Below, one piece after another: positions 20,483 through 32,210 of a stretch of 64,000 bases of DNA (position 1 is the stretch's first letter; every line of letters begins with the position of its first letter). The notes below the pieces were generated by a model that did no database searches, was not told the origin of the DNA, and saw only the letters and a program-made list of their open reading frames with translations. Made by a program: the position numbers and the translations under genes. This DNA comes from Symbiodinium sp. CCMP2592 (lineage: Eukaryota; Sar; Dinophyceae; Suessiales; Symbiodiniaceae): the NCBI GenBank assembly GCA_905221615.1, contig CAJNDT010000593.1, positions 16,001 to 80,000 of the forward strand, written 5' to 3'.

Positions 20483-23400
20483 TTGATAACAGCCATTCGA
20501 TACCCACAGTCCAATCTCCTGCTCCCCGCAACAGACTCCTCCCCGTGTCCGGTCACCATTGGGGAGTTGGCAGCGGACACGCCCGCAAGGCGCGCACAGC
20601 GGATTGCAGCTGATGGCGCACATCAACCTGGAGTTTACTTTATACGGCTGCCCAAACAGGCATCCACCATTGTACATAAGGGCCTTGTGGTTGAATGGTT
20701 TTGTGTTCTCCTTGTCTTGGCCTACAATGTGTGCGGCCACCGATTTGCTGTGCAGGCGGGGCAGAAAATCACCGTGGTTACGCCAACCACCAAAGTCTTT
20801 GATACCTTGAAGCACGGGTTAGGATTGAGTAACCCGCGGCCGGCTGATGCCGAGACCGGCGCCGCGCACCGGGTGGTCGCCGAGGGCACTTCATTTCGGG
20901 ACGGCTGCAGGGCTTCCCCCCGCCGGGGAGGCTGACTACCAAAGAGCAGGCCGAGACCCTGTTCAATTTTTTCTATAGCCACCACAATGAGCTCGGCGTG
21001 TTCATTGACCTCTTTACCACCACAGTGTGCGCCGGCACCACTGGCGCTGTGGACATCTGTTTGGTGGACAAGGCAGGTCGGTTCACCATGACCGGGGAGG
21101 ACGCACACCAGCGACTAACAGCCGGCAGCACGAGGCCCACAGGCCCGCTGATCATTGCGTCTCCCTCTCATTGGTGGGGGATCATCGCCGCTCTGGAACT
21201 CCACGCCACGCTCCACAAGACCATCATCAGTTGGGAGGCTCTCTATCTACTATCAGTCCTACGGGCTTGCGCAGCTTGGACTACAGTGCCAGCCGCGTGA
21301 TGACTGTGACACGGCTTTGGAGTTCTACGAGAGGTGGTTTGTTAATTGCATACCGCCGCTCTGCTTCCTGTGCTTTGGTCGCTCATATTGTGGAGTGCCC
21401 GACCACCCTGTGCAGCTGCTCCTGCGCGGTATGGATTTCGTGAACAGTGGTCCCACCGGGCGACCAATTACAGTGCGCCCCTACCAAGCATCCCATTATT
21501 GGGTTGCTGGAGTTTACCAATCCGCCTCGCATCGGTCTCCACCGCCTCCGTGCTCACAAGGGGGGTGGCTTGCAGCCGCCCAAGCGGGCCTACAGCGCCC
21601 TCCTTTCCCAGCACCACCGGTCCCTGATTGGGGAGCACATGCCACTCGATGCGCATGCGACTGTGTGCAGATGCCAGGCGGCAGCCGCCGACGTGTTAGT
21701 TGCGGCTGTGCCAGGCGCATTCTGTCTTTATGCTATTGCCTCGGACACCGTCAACCTGACGCTGCTGGGGCGGCTCTAGCACTTTGTCTCTACGCTGCTG
21801 CGCAACTCGAACCGGCCTGAGGCCCGAATTCTCCCGCCGGTTGCTACAACGGGCCTACCGCGTGCCCTCTACGATACCGCCGGATTTGCTAAGCCCGACC
21901 CGGAGGATGGCGTTCCGGCTAAAGAGGACCCTGACTTGACCGTCGAGCTTCGTAGCCAAAGTTGTGCTGCCTCTACTCCCAAAGCCCCCAGTGCTACGTG
22001 GGAGGAAAGGGTGGCTGCACTGCTGGACGCCGTGGAATACCCGCCTAGCCGATTGTTGCCCGGTGTCGCCGCCATTTCCAGCAACTGCGTTCCGCCTGAA
22101 GATGAGGATGACTTCGCGGAGCAGCGCGACATCCTCCGCAGCTACCAGGCCAAGGGCAGGCAGCAGTCGCACGTCGACGGCCCTGCAAGCGCGGCTGCGC
22201 TGCTCCAACTGCTCCCCAACCGGACGGACTGCCCTTCCCTTCTTTCGCTGCCCCTCTCCTTGCCGGCGTGCGAAGTTAAGGTCAGCCCTCAGAATTTCGG
22301 AGCCAGAGTGGTCGATTTTGCAGATCGTGCGCTATTGCTTCGTCACTGCACGGAAAGTGAGGCTTTCCGAGTGTGCCTCACTCCCTTGCTTGCAGTTTCC
22401 ATTGGGCTGGCGCAGTTTTGCGACCCTGTGTTGCGGTTACCTGAAGGGCGTGTCTTCGACCTTTCGTGGTACGAGTTGGCTCGCCCGGAGATCTGGTGGT
22501 GGTTTTTCTTGGACGAGCTCGATGGTCTTAAGTTCTCGCTCCCCAGTGCCAAGGCAGGTCATAAGTCACCAGTCCGAGATGGTAGTCTTATCCAAATGTC
22601 TCTGGCACCCAAGAGACCTCCCTTGCCCACGGGCAGGCGCCGTGGCACTGGATCAAGCGTCCGGCGAGCAACGGGGGAGGGAGGCTCGAGCATGGACCCG
22701 AATCAGGGCACCCCCTTGCTTCATTGTGGTGTGCCCCAGTCTGTCAGAATGACCTGCATTTCCTTGAAGTACGGGTTAAGGTGGAAGTGCCTGCCTCCCT
22801 TGTGGGGCGGCCCCAAATCGCTATTGCCGCACGGCTGATGGAAGGCTTCCATCGTGGGCTTCTCCTAGCTAGGCGTGGTGACTTCGACCCCCAAATGTTC
22901 TCATACCCGGGCGTGTGCAAGGGCACTTTTAGACTCATGCTCCCGCTGGACGATGTCCCCTTGGGTCTGCAAGTGCCGCCCACGCTTCCCATCCAGTCCG
23001 CTGGCCTTCTGTGCGCTGCCCTCTTCGGGCGGCTGCTACCACCTCTGGTTGGGATCTTAGCGCGGTGGTGGTTTATTGGCTGAGAGGTCCACAGAAAAAG
23101 GACTTTTATTTCCCGGTGCGCCTGTGGCGCCACGCCCATTTCGACGCGTGGGACACGAGGGCCAAGGTTCTCATCCACCACTTGGTGGCCCAAGAGACGA
23201 ACGATAAGACCCTGCCCGACGGACGCCGCATGGTTTCGGCTAGGAGACCCGGCCTAGGGGCCAGCAACGCTGGAGAGACGAAGCGGAGGCCTTCATTGAA
23301 CGGGGTGGAATCGGCCCAGGCATTCAAATCCCGTTCATCTCTACTGAGCTGATGCCGCATCTCCATGAGCCGGATCAAGATACACACCGATATGGTTTTT

Positions 23401-23543
23401 ACCGCCTACAGGAGCTGTATGAGCAGCGCAATTACCAAATGTTATACCTGTTGCGCGAATCCCACTTTCCGACCAGCGGCAACGACATGCAGCGCCTGCT
23501 GGATTCTTGGCCGTGGCCTTCGACACTGGATTGTACCCAGTGA
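20483..23543 (+). pseudogene. long degraded reading frame, unrecognised, with several frameshifts
   Basis: Open stretches on the plus strand follow one another with changes of frame: 20483-20935, 20940-21300 (LFNFFYSHHNELGVFIDLF, ICLVDKAGRFTMTGEDAHQ), 21260-21540 (CDTALEFYERWFVNCIPPL), 21447-21779 (LGLLEFTNPPRIGLHRLRAH), 21850-22600 (TWEERVAALLDAVEYPP, FDLSWYELARPEIWWWFFLDE), 22724-23083 (FLEVRVKVEVPASLVGRPQI), 23060-23352 (KDFYFPVRLWRHAHFDAWD) and 23352-23543 (YGFYRLQELYEQRNYQMLYL). Each has natural amino-acid composition and they abut, so I read them as one ancestral coding sequence of roughly 1,000 codons broken by at least five indels. No enzyme, capsid or transposase motif is recognisable to me. 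It starts right after R1 and may be part of an unknown element. Assembly error is an alternative cause of the shifts. Confidence 0.45.
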
Positions 23544-23569
23544 CGGTGTAGGCCGTCGCATTCCAGAAG

Positions 23570-24110
23570 ACTAGAGCCATCTATGACCAGCGACATACGT
23601 CGTAGGGTCCATTTCCTGGCTCTTGCCGCTGGTTGTGGATTCCACCGTGGACTTGTGGACTTTGTGTGCACGATCGCGACACAACAGGACCCCGGGGCTG
23701 ACCGTTGTTCGACGGAACTAGAACGGCGGCCGGAGCTCCGACTTTGGGCTCCACCGGTGGTCTTGGACAGCTCTAGGCGACGGCCTTTTGCTGTTGTGGA
23801 TCGGCTCGTGCTGAACGGCCAACACCGGCAATGCCTGTGCGCCGCAGCTAGCTCTTTGCATCTTTTTATCGAGCCCCCCTGTTTCACCGCTGTTTTTGTT
23901 CGTTTGTTGGTTTGTCTTGTTTGTAGGGACCGGGTGCTACAGCCGTAGTCGACGAGGCCCGCCCACGCCAAAAAAAAAAAGGGGCTTCGCTTGAACGCTT
24001 GAATGCGGCCTGTGTGTCTCTGAATTTTCAGGTTTCTGCTTCTGTTTTATTCGTTTTTTAACACCCTTCAGCGATTTCGTGTCGAATAAGGTCCTCCTTC
24101 AGGTCTATTC
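23570..24110. other. stretch without a supportable gene
   Basis: A plus-strand ORF at 23583-23948 lacks motifs and may be more of the degraded frame upstream or noise. A run of 12 A's lies at about 23970. Nothing else was identified. Confidence 0.35.
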
Positions 24111-24620
24111 CTCAGGCCTCCTTTAAGCCTTTCTTCAAACCAATCCTAGGCCTGCCTTGAAGCCTTCCTGGGTTTAACCTGGGTTTAACGGTGAAACCTG
24201 GGTGCTTATTTAAACTGGGTTCCAAACCTGGGTTAGAACCTGGGTTTCAAACCTGGGTTGAAACCTGGGTTAGAACCTGGGTTTCAAACCTGGGTTTGGA
24301 ACCTGGGTTTAAGCTGGGTTTGAACCTGGATTTTAACTTGGGTTTAACGTGGGTTCATTAAACCCGGGTTCCAAACCTGGGTTAGAACCTGCTTTTCAAA
24401 CCTGGGTTCAAACCTGGGTATAACCTGTTTTAAACCTGGGTTTAACCCGGAGTTGAAACCAGGTTCGAACCCTGGTTAAACCCAGGTTAAAACCCAGGTT
24501 CAAACCCAGGTTAAACCCAGGTTTCAAACCTGGGTTCCCGGGGTTGTTGTTGTCCCCTCCCGGGGGGAGGGAACCCAGGTTCAAACCCAGGTACAAATCT
24601 AGGTTAAACCACCGGGGGAG
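24110..24620. repeat. AACCTGGGTT minisatellite arranged as an inverted pair
   Basis: Up to about 24445 the plus strand carries repeats of AAACCTGGGTTT/GAACCTGGG with spacing of about 15-20 bp. From about 24460 to 24610 the same motif appears in the complementary form (AACCCAGGTT). The two arms meet near 'ggagttgaaaccaggttcgaa' and a second centre 'ttcccggggttgttgttgtc'. The unit itself is near-palindromic, so the region could fold into hairpins. The Asn/Leu/Gly-repeat ORF across it is an artefact. Confidence 0.85.
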
Positions 24621-27600
24621 GGGGGACCAGCCTCTCCACACATTGGGGGATGTAAAGGAACAGCAAAGGAGAGCAATGAAATTCACAGCAGCACTGCAAG
24701 TGCAAAGCCAGGAGGCTCCATCAGAAATCCAGAAAGGCTGAAGTGCAGCCGTCTGGAACAGCGTCATTGATTTTGTTTGGTTTCAGTGGTTTGCTTTGCC
24801 GGATAAAGAGAATTTCGTTTCTGGACAGACAGTTCGGAGGTTTGGCGAGGATGCCACGTCCTGTGCACGTGCTTCCTTGCTGGGCCACTGATTGGACGGG
24901 TCCCATGCTGCTAAGCAGAGCTGGACCTGTGAAGATAATGCATGATTGATGGAAGATGTGCACCCTGGGCATCAGTGGGGCTGCGGCAACAACTCAACAA
25001 AAACTTGTCAACCTTGTGACCTCCGCTGGGCCTTCAAAGGTCACAAAATGCAGGTGACAACAGTGACAAGATTTTAGACTCTCAGAAGCTCCTCCTCGTT
25101 GATTTTCTCATCTCCGTTTGTCTCCGTCTTCTGTCTGCAGCTTGTCTCAGCTTTCGGCATCAACCAGAGAAGAGCACCAGAAGCAGCAAAAATTGGGAGC
25201 ATGCACGACCAAGTGCATGTCACCTTCTGCACAACCGGTTCTTCCTCGGTAGTTTGCCACTGTGAATTGCAAAGGTCAAACTCGGACGTACATGCCTTTA
25301 GAATCAGATCCAAGGTAGGAGCTTCAAGAGAGCGTGTTTTTGCACTTTCGTTCCGCGTCTCTCGCAGAAGTTTAAGTCTGTGTTTGTTGCAGCACTTCGT
25401 GGCACTCTTTTCTCGTCTATTGCAGCAGTTTCGTTCCGTCTGTTGCAGCAGTTTCGTTCTCGCATCTGTTGCAGCTTCCGCGTCTTTCGTTCCGCCTCTG
25501 TTATGGCCCGTTCGCAAACCGAGATGGCTCGTGCAGCTGGAAAAAGAAGTCAAAAAGAACGAAGTTTTGCACAAAGGCAAAACAAGATCTAGTTTTGTGT
25601 GGAGAATGAGCCCTGCAAAACAAATTAATCTTCTTACAACATAAATTGAGGCACGCATGTGAACAAGTGTCCTCGAGTTGGTGAAATTTGATCCGGACAT
25701 TTCTGCTTTAGAGAGAGTGGGTGACCCTTCCCCGCTCGCCCGAGACCCTGTTTTCGGAAGGAAGGTGCCACTAAGTTATCTTCTCACCTGTTTATCATAC
25801 TTTAAACCGTTGCCCTGGCCAACGTGGGCACTCGTCTCCCCAGTGAAAAAAGAGTGGCACGTCTTCACTTGCAGGATATGGAAGTATTGTTGATTGTGAA
25901 TGTTGTTCGAGATATTCGGAAGATATTAGATTATGAATGTCACCTGTCAATGGTTTCAATGGGTCAATGCCTGGTGTTTTGCACAAAGGGAACATGCTGC
26001 TGCTGCTGTAATGCTACTGTTACTGCTGCGAGGATTGCATGGTTTATCTCGGTGGCAGCCGTGATTCGAGTGTGTTATTGTTCTGTTTTGATCGTTTGTT
26101 CTTTTGTGTTGATTTCTTTGTGTTTTTGGGCTGATTCCTTGTTGTATTTTGATCCGGCCGCCTAGCCTCGCTTTCATGCGTGATTGGTCGAGCTTTAGTT
26201 TGTCTCGCGGTCAGGGCTTGCAGCATACTCTGAAATCAGTTGATACAAGAAGCTCATTGCAGTTCACCCATCCGTTGTAGATCAACTTGTCTGATGGGCA
26301 CCCTTAGTTGTGTAGTCCTGTGTGGCTTGTAGGCGTGAACCCTTTCGAGGCAGACATTTAGATATCACCATGGCTTCACACCTGGGCCCACATCTTTGCA
26401 TCGACACTTGGCTTCACCCGACATAGATTTCGGTGCGAACTGGACGCTTCCCACGGCTGCTCATGGAGACGCTTCGCAGCTTCTTCGGCGGGGAGCTTAC
26501 GAAGTGCTGGGGCCATGCAGCTGTCGATAAAACAGGCCTGAGCTTGCGTGAAGCGTTTTCATGAACATCGTGGGGTTGACGTGACGATTGCTTCAATTGG
26601 ATGCCCTGCAGCCACAAAGATCGAGTGCGGTGGATGCATTCTCAAAGGGAACTGCCGTTTGTGCCCGATGGTTTACTTGGCCTGGTCCCCTGTGTTAAAA
26701 AGCGGGCCTGGGTTAGCTCAGAGGGAGGAAAGGATTGCAAGAGGAAAGGATTGCACGCAGCTCTTGAACTTTCCGGTGCCAGCTGATTCGGAAGTTTTGG
26801 GTACTACCCGGCCGAAGTTGCAATGCCAAGCTTGAGTGTTTCATTCGTCTGAAATCGTCCCCCAACCAAAACCTTGTGTCGTAAACGGCCATGGCCAAAC
26901 CCCCCGATTCACGACGTCACAGGGAAGATTCATGATTAGTCACTTGGAACGCTTCAGGGCAGCGGCGAACTTCCCACTCATGCGTGTCATTCATGCACAT
27001 GGTTTCAGTCCACCATCGCCAACAACAAGCCGGCCAATCTGCGGCCAAAGCACCTACAGAGGCAGGATCGAGACTGTGTCGTAGCAGTTGCTGGTATGCA
27101 TAAGTGGTAAGGGCCTGATCCAGGCGTGTTTGAGAAGGTCTTGTCGGTCGGTGACTCTTAGATTCTAAAGTTCAAAGACAGGATAGCGGCAGTTTCCGTT
27201 CCTCGTTTAAGTTTAAATGCTTCGGAAAGGCCAAGCATTCAGCTCGACCTGCCCCTCGTTTGGCCATCGTCTCGTGCTGGCACACCAACGGCGTCGTGGT
27301 CTCAGAGGATGCGAATGTTCTATTCTTCACGCGCGTGGACAGCCAATACATGTCCAAGTGTTTTTGACAAAGATCCAAAGCCTGTGCTGCTGGCCCTTGC
27401 AGATCCACCCGCTCATCGCCCTGCTCGAGTATCAGCCTTTCGCCCAAGGCCTTACTAATGTCGTGGTATCACATCCGGGAGTAAAGCTGGCGTGCACACT
27501 TGCACAAAGCAGGCGACGCCTGAGAATCTCGAGGGGCTGAGGCAGAAGGCGGCGGTTCTGCTTGGGCTCTGATGGCTGGATGGCTATGGTGTGTATCTCC

Positions 27601-30600
27601 TGAGGTCCTGCAGGCAAGCTTCTTCCTGGCGGACAAGGCAGGCGCAGCTTTGAGACAAGATTGCCAAAGCGGGTGCAGGATGTCGATGGGCGTTCGCGGA
27701 AGGTTCTTAGTGGGCCCACTCTGAATTGATGCGTGAGCCACCTCTCAGGGACCGAGGCATAAAAGAGAGAGGTCGAGCTTTCGAGAGACCTGGAGATGCT
27801 CATGAATGCTGACGGGATCATCCATCCAAAGTCTACGTACGTTGCATAATGCCAAAACTGCAGCATCGGAAGTGAAAGTTTTTCGGATGTTGAGCAATGC
27901 AGAAAGCATCCTGCCTGCAGGACCGCGACAATCAGTTGAGCAAAGCAGCAGTTCGGCAGCACTTGGCTGCTGTGAGCGTCCGACCCGGCCTCCGAGCGTC
28001 CGGGTCCAGTTCTTATGTCCGTGATTTGAAGCCCGGTCTCCTGGTGTGTTCAGGAGTTTTCCTTGATGGTCCGCCGGGCATACCCTCACTTCAAGCAAAT
28101 CGCGATCGAGAGGGCCGGGGCCCAAGCATGCTCCACACTTTCGATTCATTTGGAACTGCTCTGGGCACTCCATCAGAGAGCTTGATTCAGAGGCTTTTCT
28201 CCTCGCCAGACTTGGAACTGGCACTTCCGTCAGCTTCAAAGCATTTGCGCGGGCCCTGGAAAGGGTTTGCAAATTGCAGGCAGCTGCTGACAGCAGTGTT
28301 GCATGTTCACCTCAGTTTCCTTGATGTTCTGCAGCCTTCCGCAAACATCCAGTGCAAACCAAGCATGACCCAACAATCGTGGCTTCTGAGTGCACAAGGT
28401 AGAGTGGGCACGAAAGGATCACAAAGAGGAGGCGCGCACGTGCTTCTCAGGTTGACTTCAAATTAGTAGTTCTACAAGTCGATCGGTAGGGCATGCCGTG
28501 AATGTGACTAGTCTTAACTGTAAGCCGTCGTTAGTTACTGTACCAAGTCTCTACACGAGCAGAAATCAGCAACCACTTCAGCTTGGTTTTGTTGATTCGA
28601 CTTGCGTGAGCCCACAACCCCGGGGTCCGGGTTATTCTACGTGATCTCTCCCTTGCATCCAATCCAGGGGGACGATGACACAGAGGACTCCGAACCCCTG
28701 TGACGGCCCCAGCAGTACTTCGGGACGTTAGTAGAGTTGGGGTGGCGATTCGAGACCTGCTTGAAGACTGAGATGCGCAAGTTTCTGTTCGTAACACGGA
28801 CGGTAACCGGTCTGCATGGGCGTGATAGTTGGCGGCGATCGCGCTTCAGGTGGGCAGTGTTCCGCCTGTGGGATCTTGACGAGGACACGGGCTTCAGAGG
28901 CTCTGAGGTTACAGAGGCACAGTTTTGCCGCAAGGATGAGGCAATTAGCCCCGCAGAGTTGGAATACGGTATCAAGAAGGCGCGGCTCAACAACTGCGTT
29001 CTGAGAAAGCAGGTCTTGATGTCTTGTGGCGCATTACAATCAATGATGGAAACCTCTGTTGGCCAACTTGAGGGATCATCTGCTACTGGTGTGCAGTGCC
29101 GTGTAGGCCTTCCCGAAAACCGGAAAGGAGGACTTGGAATGTGCGAGTAGCATGTCTGGTGGCAGTTAAGCTCGGAAGTCGGCGTTGGTCGGTGGATTCG
29201 GAGTGTTCGAGAGCATGCCACAGCAGATCATACCAAGTTTCGCTCACCTTGCATGCTCGTGGCAACACAAAACAGGTGGTCCTACCAGTACGAATTCGGT
29301 ACTTGATCAAAAGTCCCCTGTCTTGCTGCGAGGAGCTATTGCGTCTGTTAAGTGCCATGATGGGTGAAACTCGGCCAGAGATTCGCCTGTGGAATCTTCG
29401 AGTCTGGTTGTCTCGAGATGCAAGCTCTCCCACAACTGTTTCAATGCCTCGACGCAGCGAAGACGGTACATATGTCACACGCATTCTCTTCAAAGCCTTC
29501 AGCATGCGTTCCATCAATGCAGCCAATGCAACCCCCACGAAGACGCTGGGGCTTCTGAATGCTAAGGATAGAGAAAACGTCGGTGGACTCCTGAGTTGTA
29601 GGGTTGGATCAGGAACTATTTCCAAAGAAATGTTGAATCATCCCTGAAGTGACTTCAGCAGCTTAGGTCTGGCAGCACCTTTGCCCACGCTCCGAAACGG
29701 GAACGCCCCATCAAGTGGGCGCGACCGTAGAGAGACGCTGCAAGGCCAAGGCAAGAGCCTGGTCCCGAGAGCCTGCACGTGCTGTTCGCCGTGTAGAGCC
29801 GTGACTTTGGCATTGAGGCGGGGTGACTTACCTCGACTTTGTGAACTTCGTCTTTCCACCGGGGAAGGCATGGCAGCATGGCAGCCTTTCAGACGCTGTA
29901 CGCTTCTGCAGAGGCCGACCTGGCGGCCCAAGTCAGCGCACGCCAGAACCTCTGGTAGTCCATGCGCTGGCGAGCTTTTTCAGTGTGCTGCGCTGGTCAC
30001 TGCGGTGCCAAGGAGTCATGGGTGGCTAATGGGGAGCGTTCCCGACATGGCCTCCATTGCTGATGGGAGGCATATCTCCACTTAGAAGAGGAACTAAGAA
30101 CAGTTTTCGCGCCTCGCTTTGGCTCTTTGGCCAGCGAGAGACTTTAGGACTTTAGGATGCTTCGTGCCTGTCGAAGGCAGGGCATGAAGCTGGTTGCAAG
30201 TTTTAGACAGGGTCCCCATACTGCCATGCTGTGGTGCTCATTCAAGCAAGTGGGTTTTCCGGCAGGTGCGTTGGGAGCACATGTCGTGCTGTGACAGCCG
30301 ATATCCCACGCACCGAGTACCGACAGCTTAAAAGCAGAGCGACCCGTGTTGGAACTCCGCCTCACAAGGCCAAGGCCCCATGAAGGCCGTGCCGTCTGCA
30401 TGGCCTTGCCCCATAAGTTAGGGCAAGACCGGGCGTGGAAGCCCGCCAAGTTTGTCACATGTTTTCCGGAGGTCCGTGGTGTCGGACTTGTCGAGGGCAG
30501 AAGTGAGAACTGTTTCGAAGATCCCATCTAGAGTCGAGAGCGAAGAAACTTCGAGTGCAGCAGTTTGCAGGCACCTCAAGTCAACTTCTGGACCGTGCAC

Positions 30601-32200
30601 GACATGACTTGACTCCTTTAAGTCATTAAGCTTTCGTTGTCGTTCAGCCCGAGCACTTTTCCCGATGTCCGCACCAAACAGGTTCGGGACCGCAAGGGGC
30701 CGAACAAGAGACATGTTTGAAGTCCACTAGAAAGTCCTCGCAACTCTTTGTCGGACTCCTTCCGGAAGGGGTTGGCAATGAAAATTTGGGTTTCGTGTTC
30801 GACAGATCCAACATGGGTTCGGGGCACATGTAGTTAGGTAGTGATGCAAAGAATGAGACTGGAATGGTATGCGATGGGATTATGCAGCTTCCGATGCTCA
30901 GACAAGGGTTGGGCCCAGTTGGGTCGTCACTGGACCTAGGTATGGTCAGGCCCCAAAGAAGCTCCGCAACTAGAGGCAGAATTTCCAAGCATTTCTGCTA
31001 GCATCTTACGGAGTGGCCTGGGCTGGCCATTCTATGTCCAGCTGAGAGGACATATGAGGTTGTCAAGCGTCAAGTTGCCAAGCCTGAACGCCTGCAAGAC
31101 TGGGTTGTCAGATTGTGCAGGCCAGAAGTACAAGGTGTAGAATGAGGAGTGAGGCTACCGAGTGATTTAGGGTTGAATCTGTCTAGCTACGTGAGATGAT
31201 TGTTCCTGCAGTGGATGGGGCCAAGCACGCTGTACCCCAATCATGTGGTGAAGATGGCGGAGAGCTTGATAACGGTAGCTTTCATCGGTCGTCGCTGACA
31301 GCATGTTTTCCCGCTGAACCTGTGGCATCAATACATAGGAGCAAAAAGGAGCATATGCCCAAGCTTCACCCTGGAAGGCTTCGACTCGAGTGAACTGGAC
31401 CTGCATTCGTCTCTTCGACCCAAATCATGTTGCGTCGGCACTGTGCCCAGGCGGCACCGGAGGCTCCGGTGGCCTCGAGGCACCTTGGAGCACTTCGCAT
31501 GTGATTATGCCTGCGGTGTTGCCGTGGCCGCTTGCAGGCCTTTGGCGAGTCGATCCGAGTCCTTCTGGCTTGTTTTGGATCACAGATGATCGAGCATATC
31601 GCTCGTCCAAAAATTTGGCGCCTCCCAAGGACCAGGCGTCGCAGCTCCTTGGCACCTCCAATGACTGCCCCGCTCAGAGGTGCGCACAGGAAGGCTAGCA
31701 GATTGTAGATCCGAGCCCATGACCAGAAAATCTCTCTCTGCCAAGGCGTGGACGAGTCACTGGGGATCACAAGTGGCTCGTCATTGCTTCTTTTTGGCTC
31801 CCTCCTGTCCACGGTTCTCTGAACATTCTCTGCAGTTGCACGAGGTTGGTTGGAATCCTTCTCTTGCTTCTTGTACGCAGCTTCGTTGCCCAAGTATGTC
31901 AGCTCAGGCAACCCCTGCGCATCGAGACAAACCTAAATAGCTGAAGACACAACCTTTCAAGACCCCCGAAGCAAAGCTGGACCACGGACGCGAAACCTGT
32001 GACATAAGCAGCCACACGACCACACAGTGCAGAGCAAAGCTTGAGACTTCACACTGATCCGCTTTCGCCATATCTGCCAATACAGGCAGAACGCCTGCTA
32101 TGGACGAGTGCCGGGACGGAGATTGGACCACCATATCATAAGTACTTAGCAAGATTTCATAGAGCTCACGACTCGTGGCCAGGGTTGGCTGAGCAGGTGA
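24620..32200. other. 7.6 kb with no defensible gene; scattered exon-like ORFs
   Basis: No gene model can be defended. At 25330-25510 a degraded tandem of 'ttgcagca(g/c)ttcgt(t/c)' units (about 27 bp) is visible, giving mirrored ORFs on both strands. Some ORFs have natural composition and may be exons of intron-rich genes: minus strand 30418-30714 (TAALEVSSLSTLDGIFETVL), 27745-28000 (LNIRKTFTSDAAVLALCNV), 29410-29560 (VALAALMERMLKALKRMR) and 31366-31730 (NLLAFLCAPLSGAVIGGAKE); plus strand 28920-29040 (DEAISPAELEYGIKKARLN). None shows a known motif, and opposing strands look equally plausible. A GCT triplet run occurs at 25998-26009. The first exons of thiM may lie at the right end. Confidence 0.3.
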
Positions 32201-32210
32201 AGGGCTGCAG

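Noticed and set aside
20483-23543. Treating each open stretch as a separate gene
   Set aside because: They abut in changing frames without starts, splice sites or spacing expected of separate genes. One broken coding sequence is simpler.
24480-24610. tRNA-like 'ggttcaaaccc' boxes
   Set aside because: They are units of the AACCCAGGTT minisatellite; no cloverleaf can be drawn around them.
25074-25700. 208-codon minus-strand and 181-codon plus-strand ORFs
   Set aside because: They mirror each other over a degraded TTGCAGCA-type tandem repeat, with no motif on either strand.
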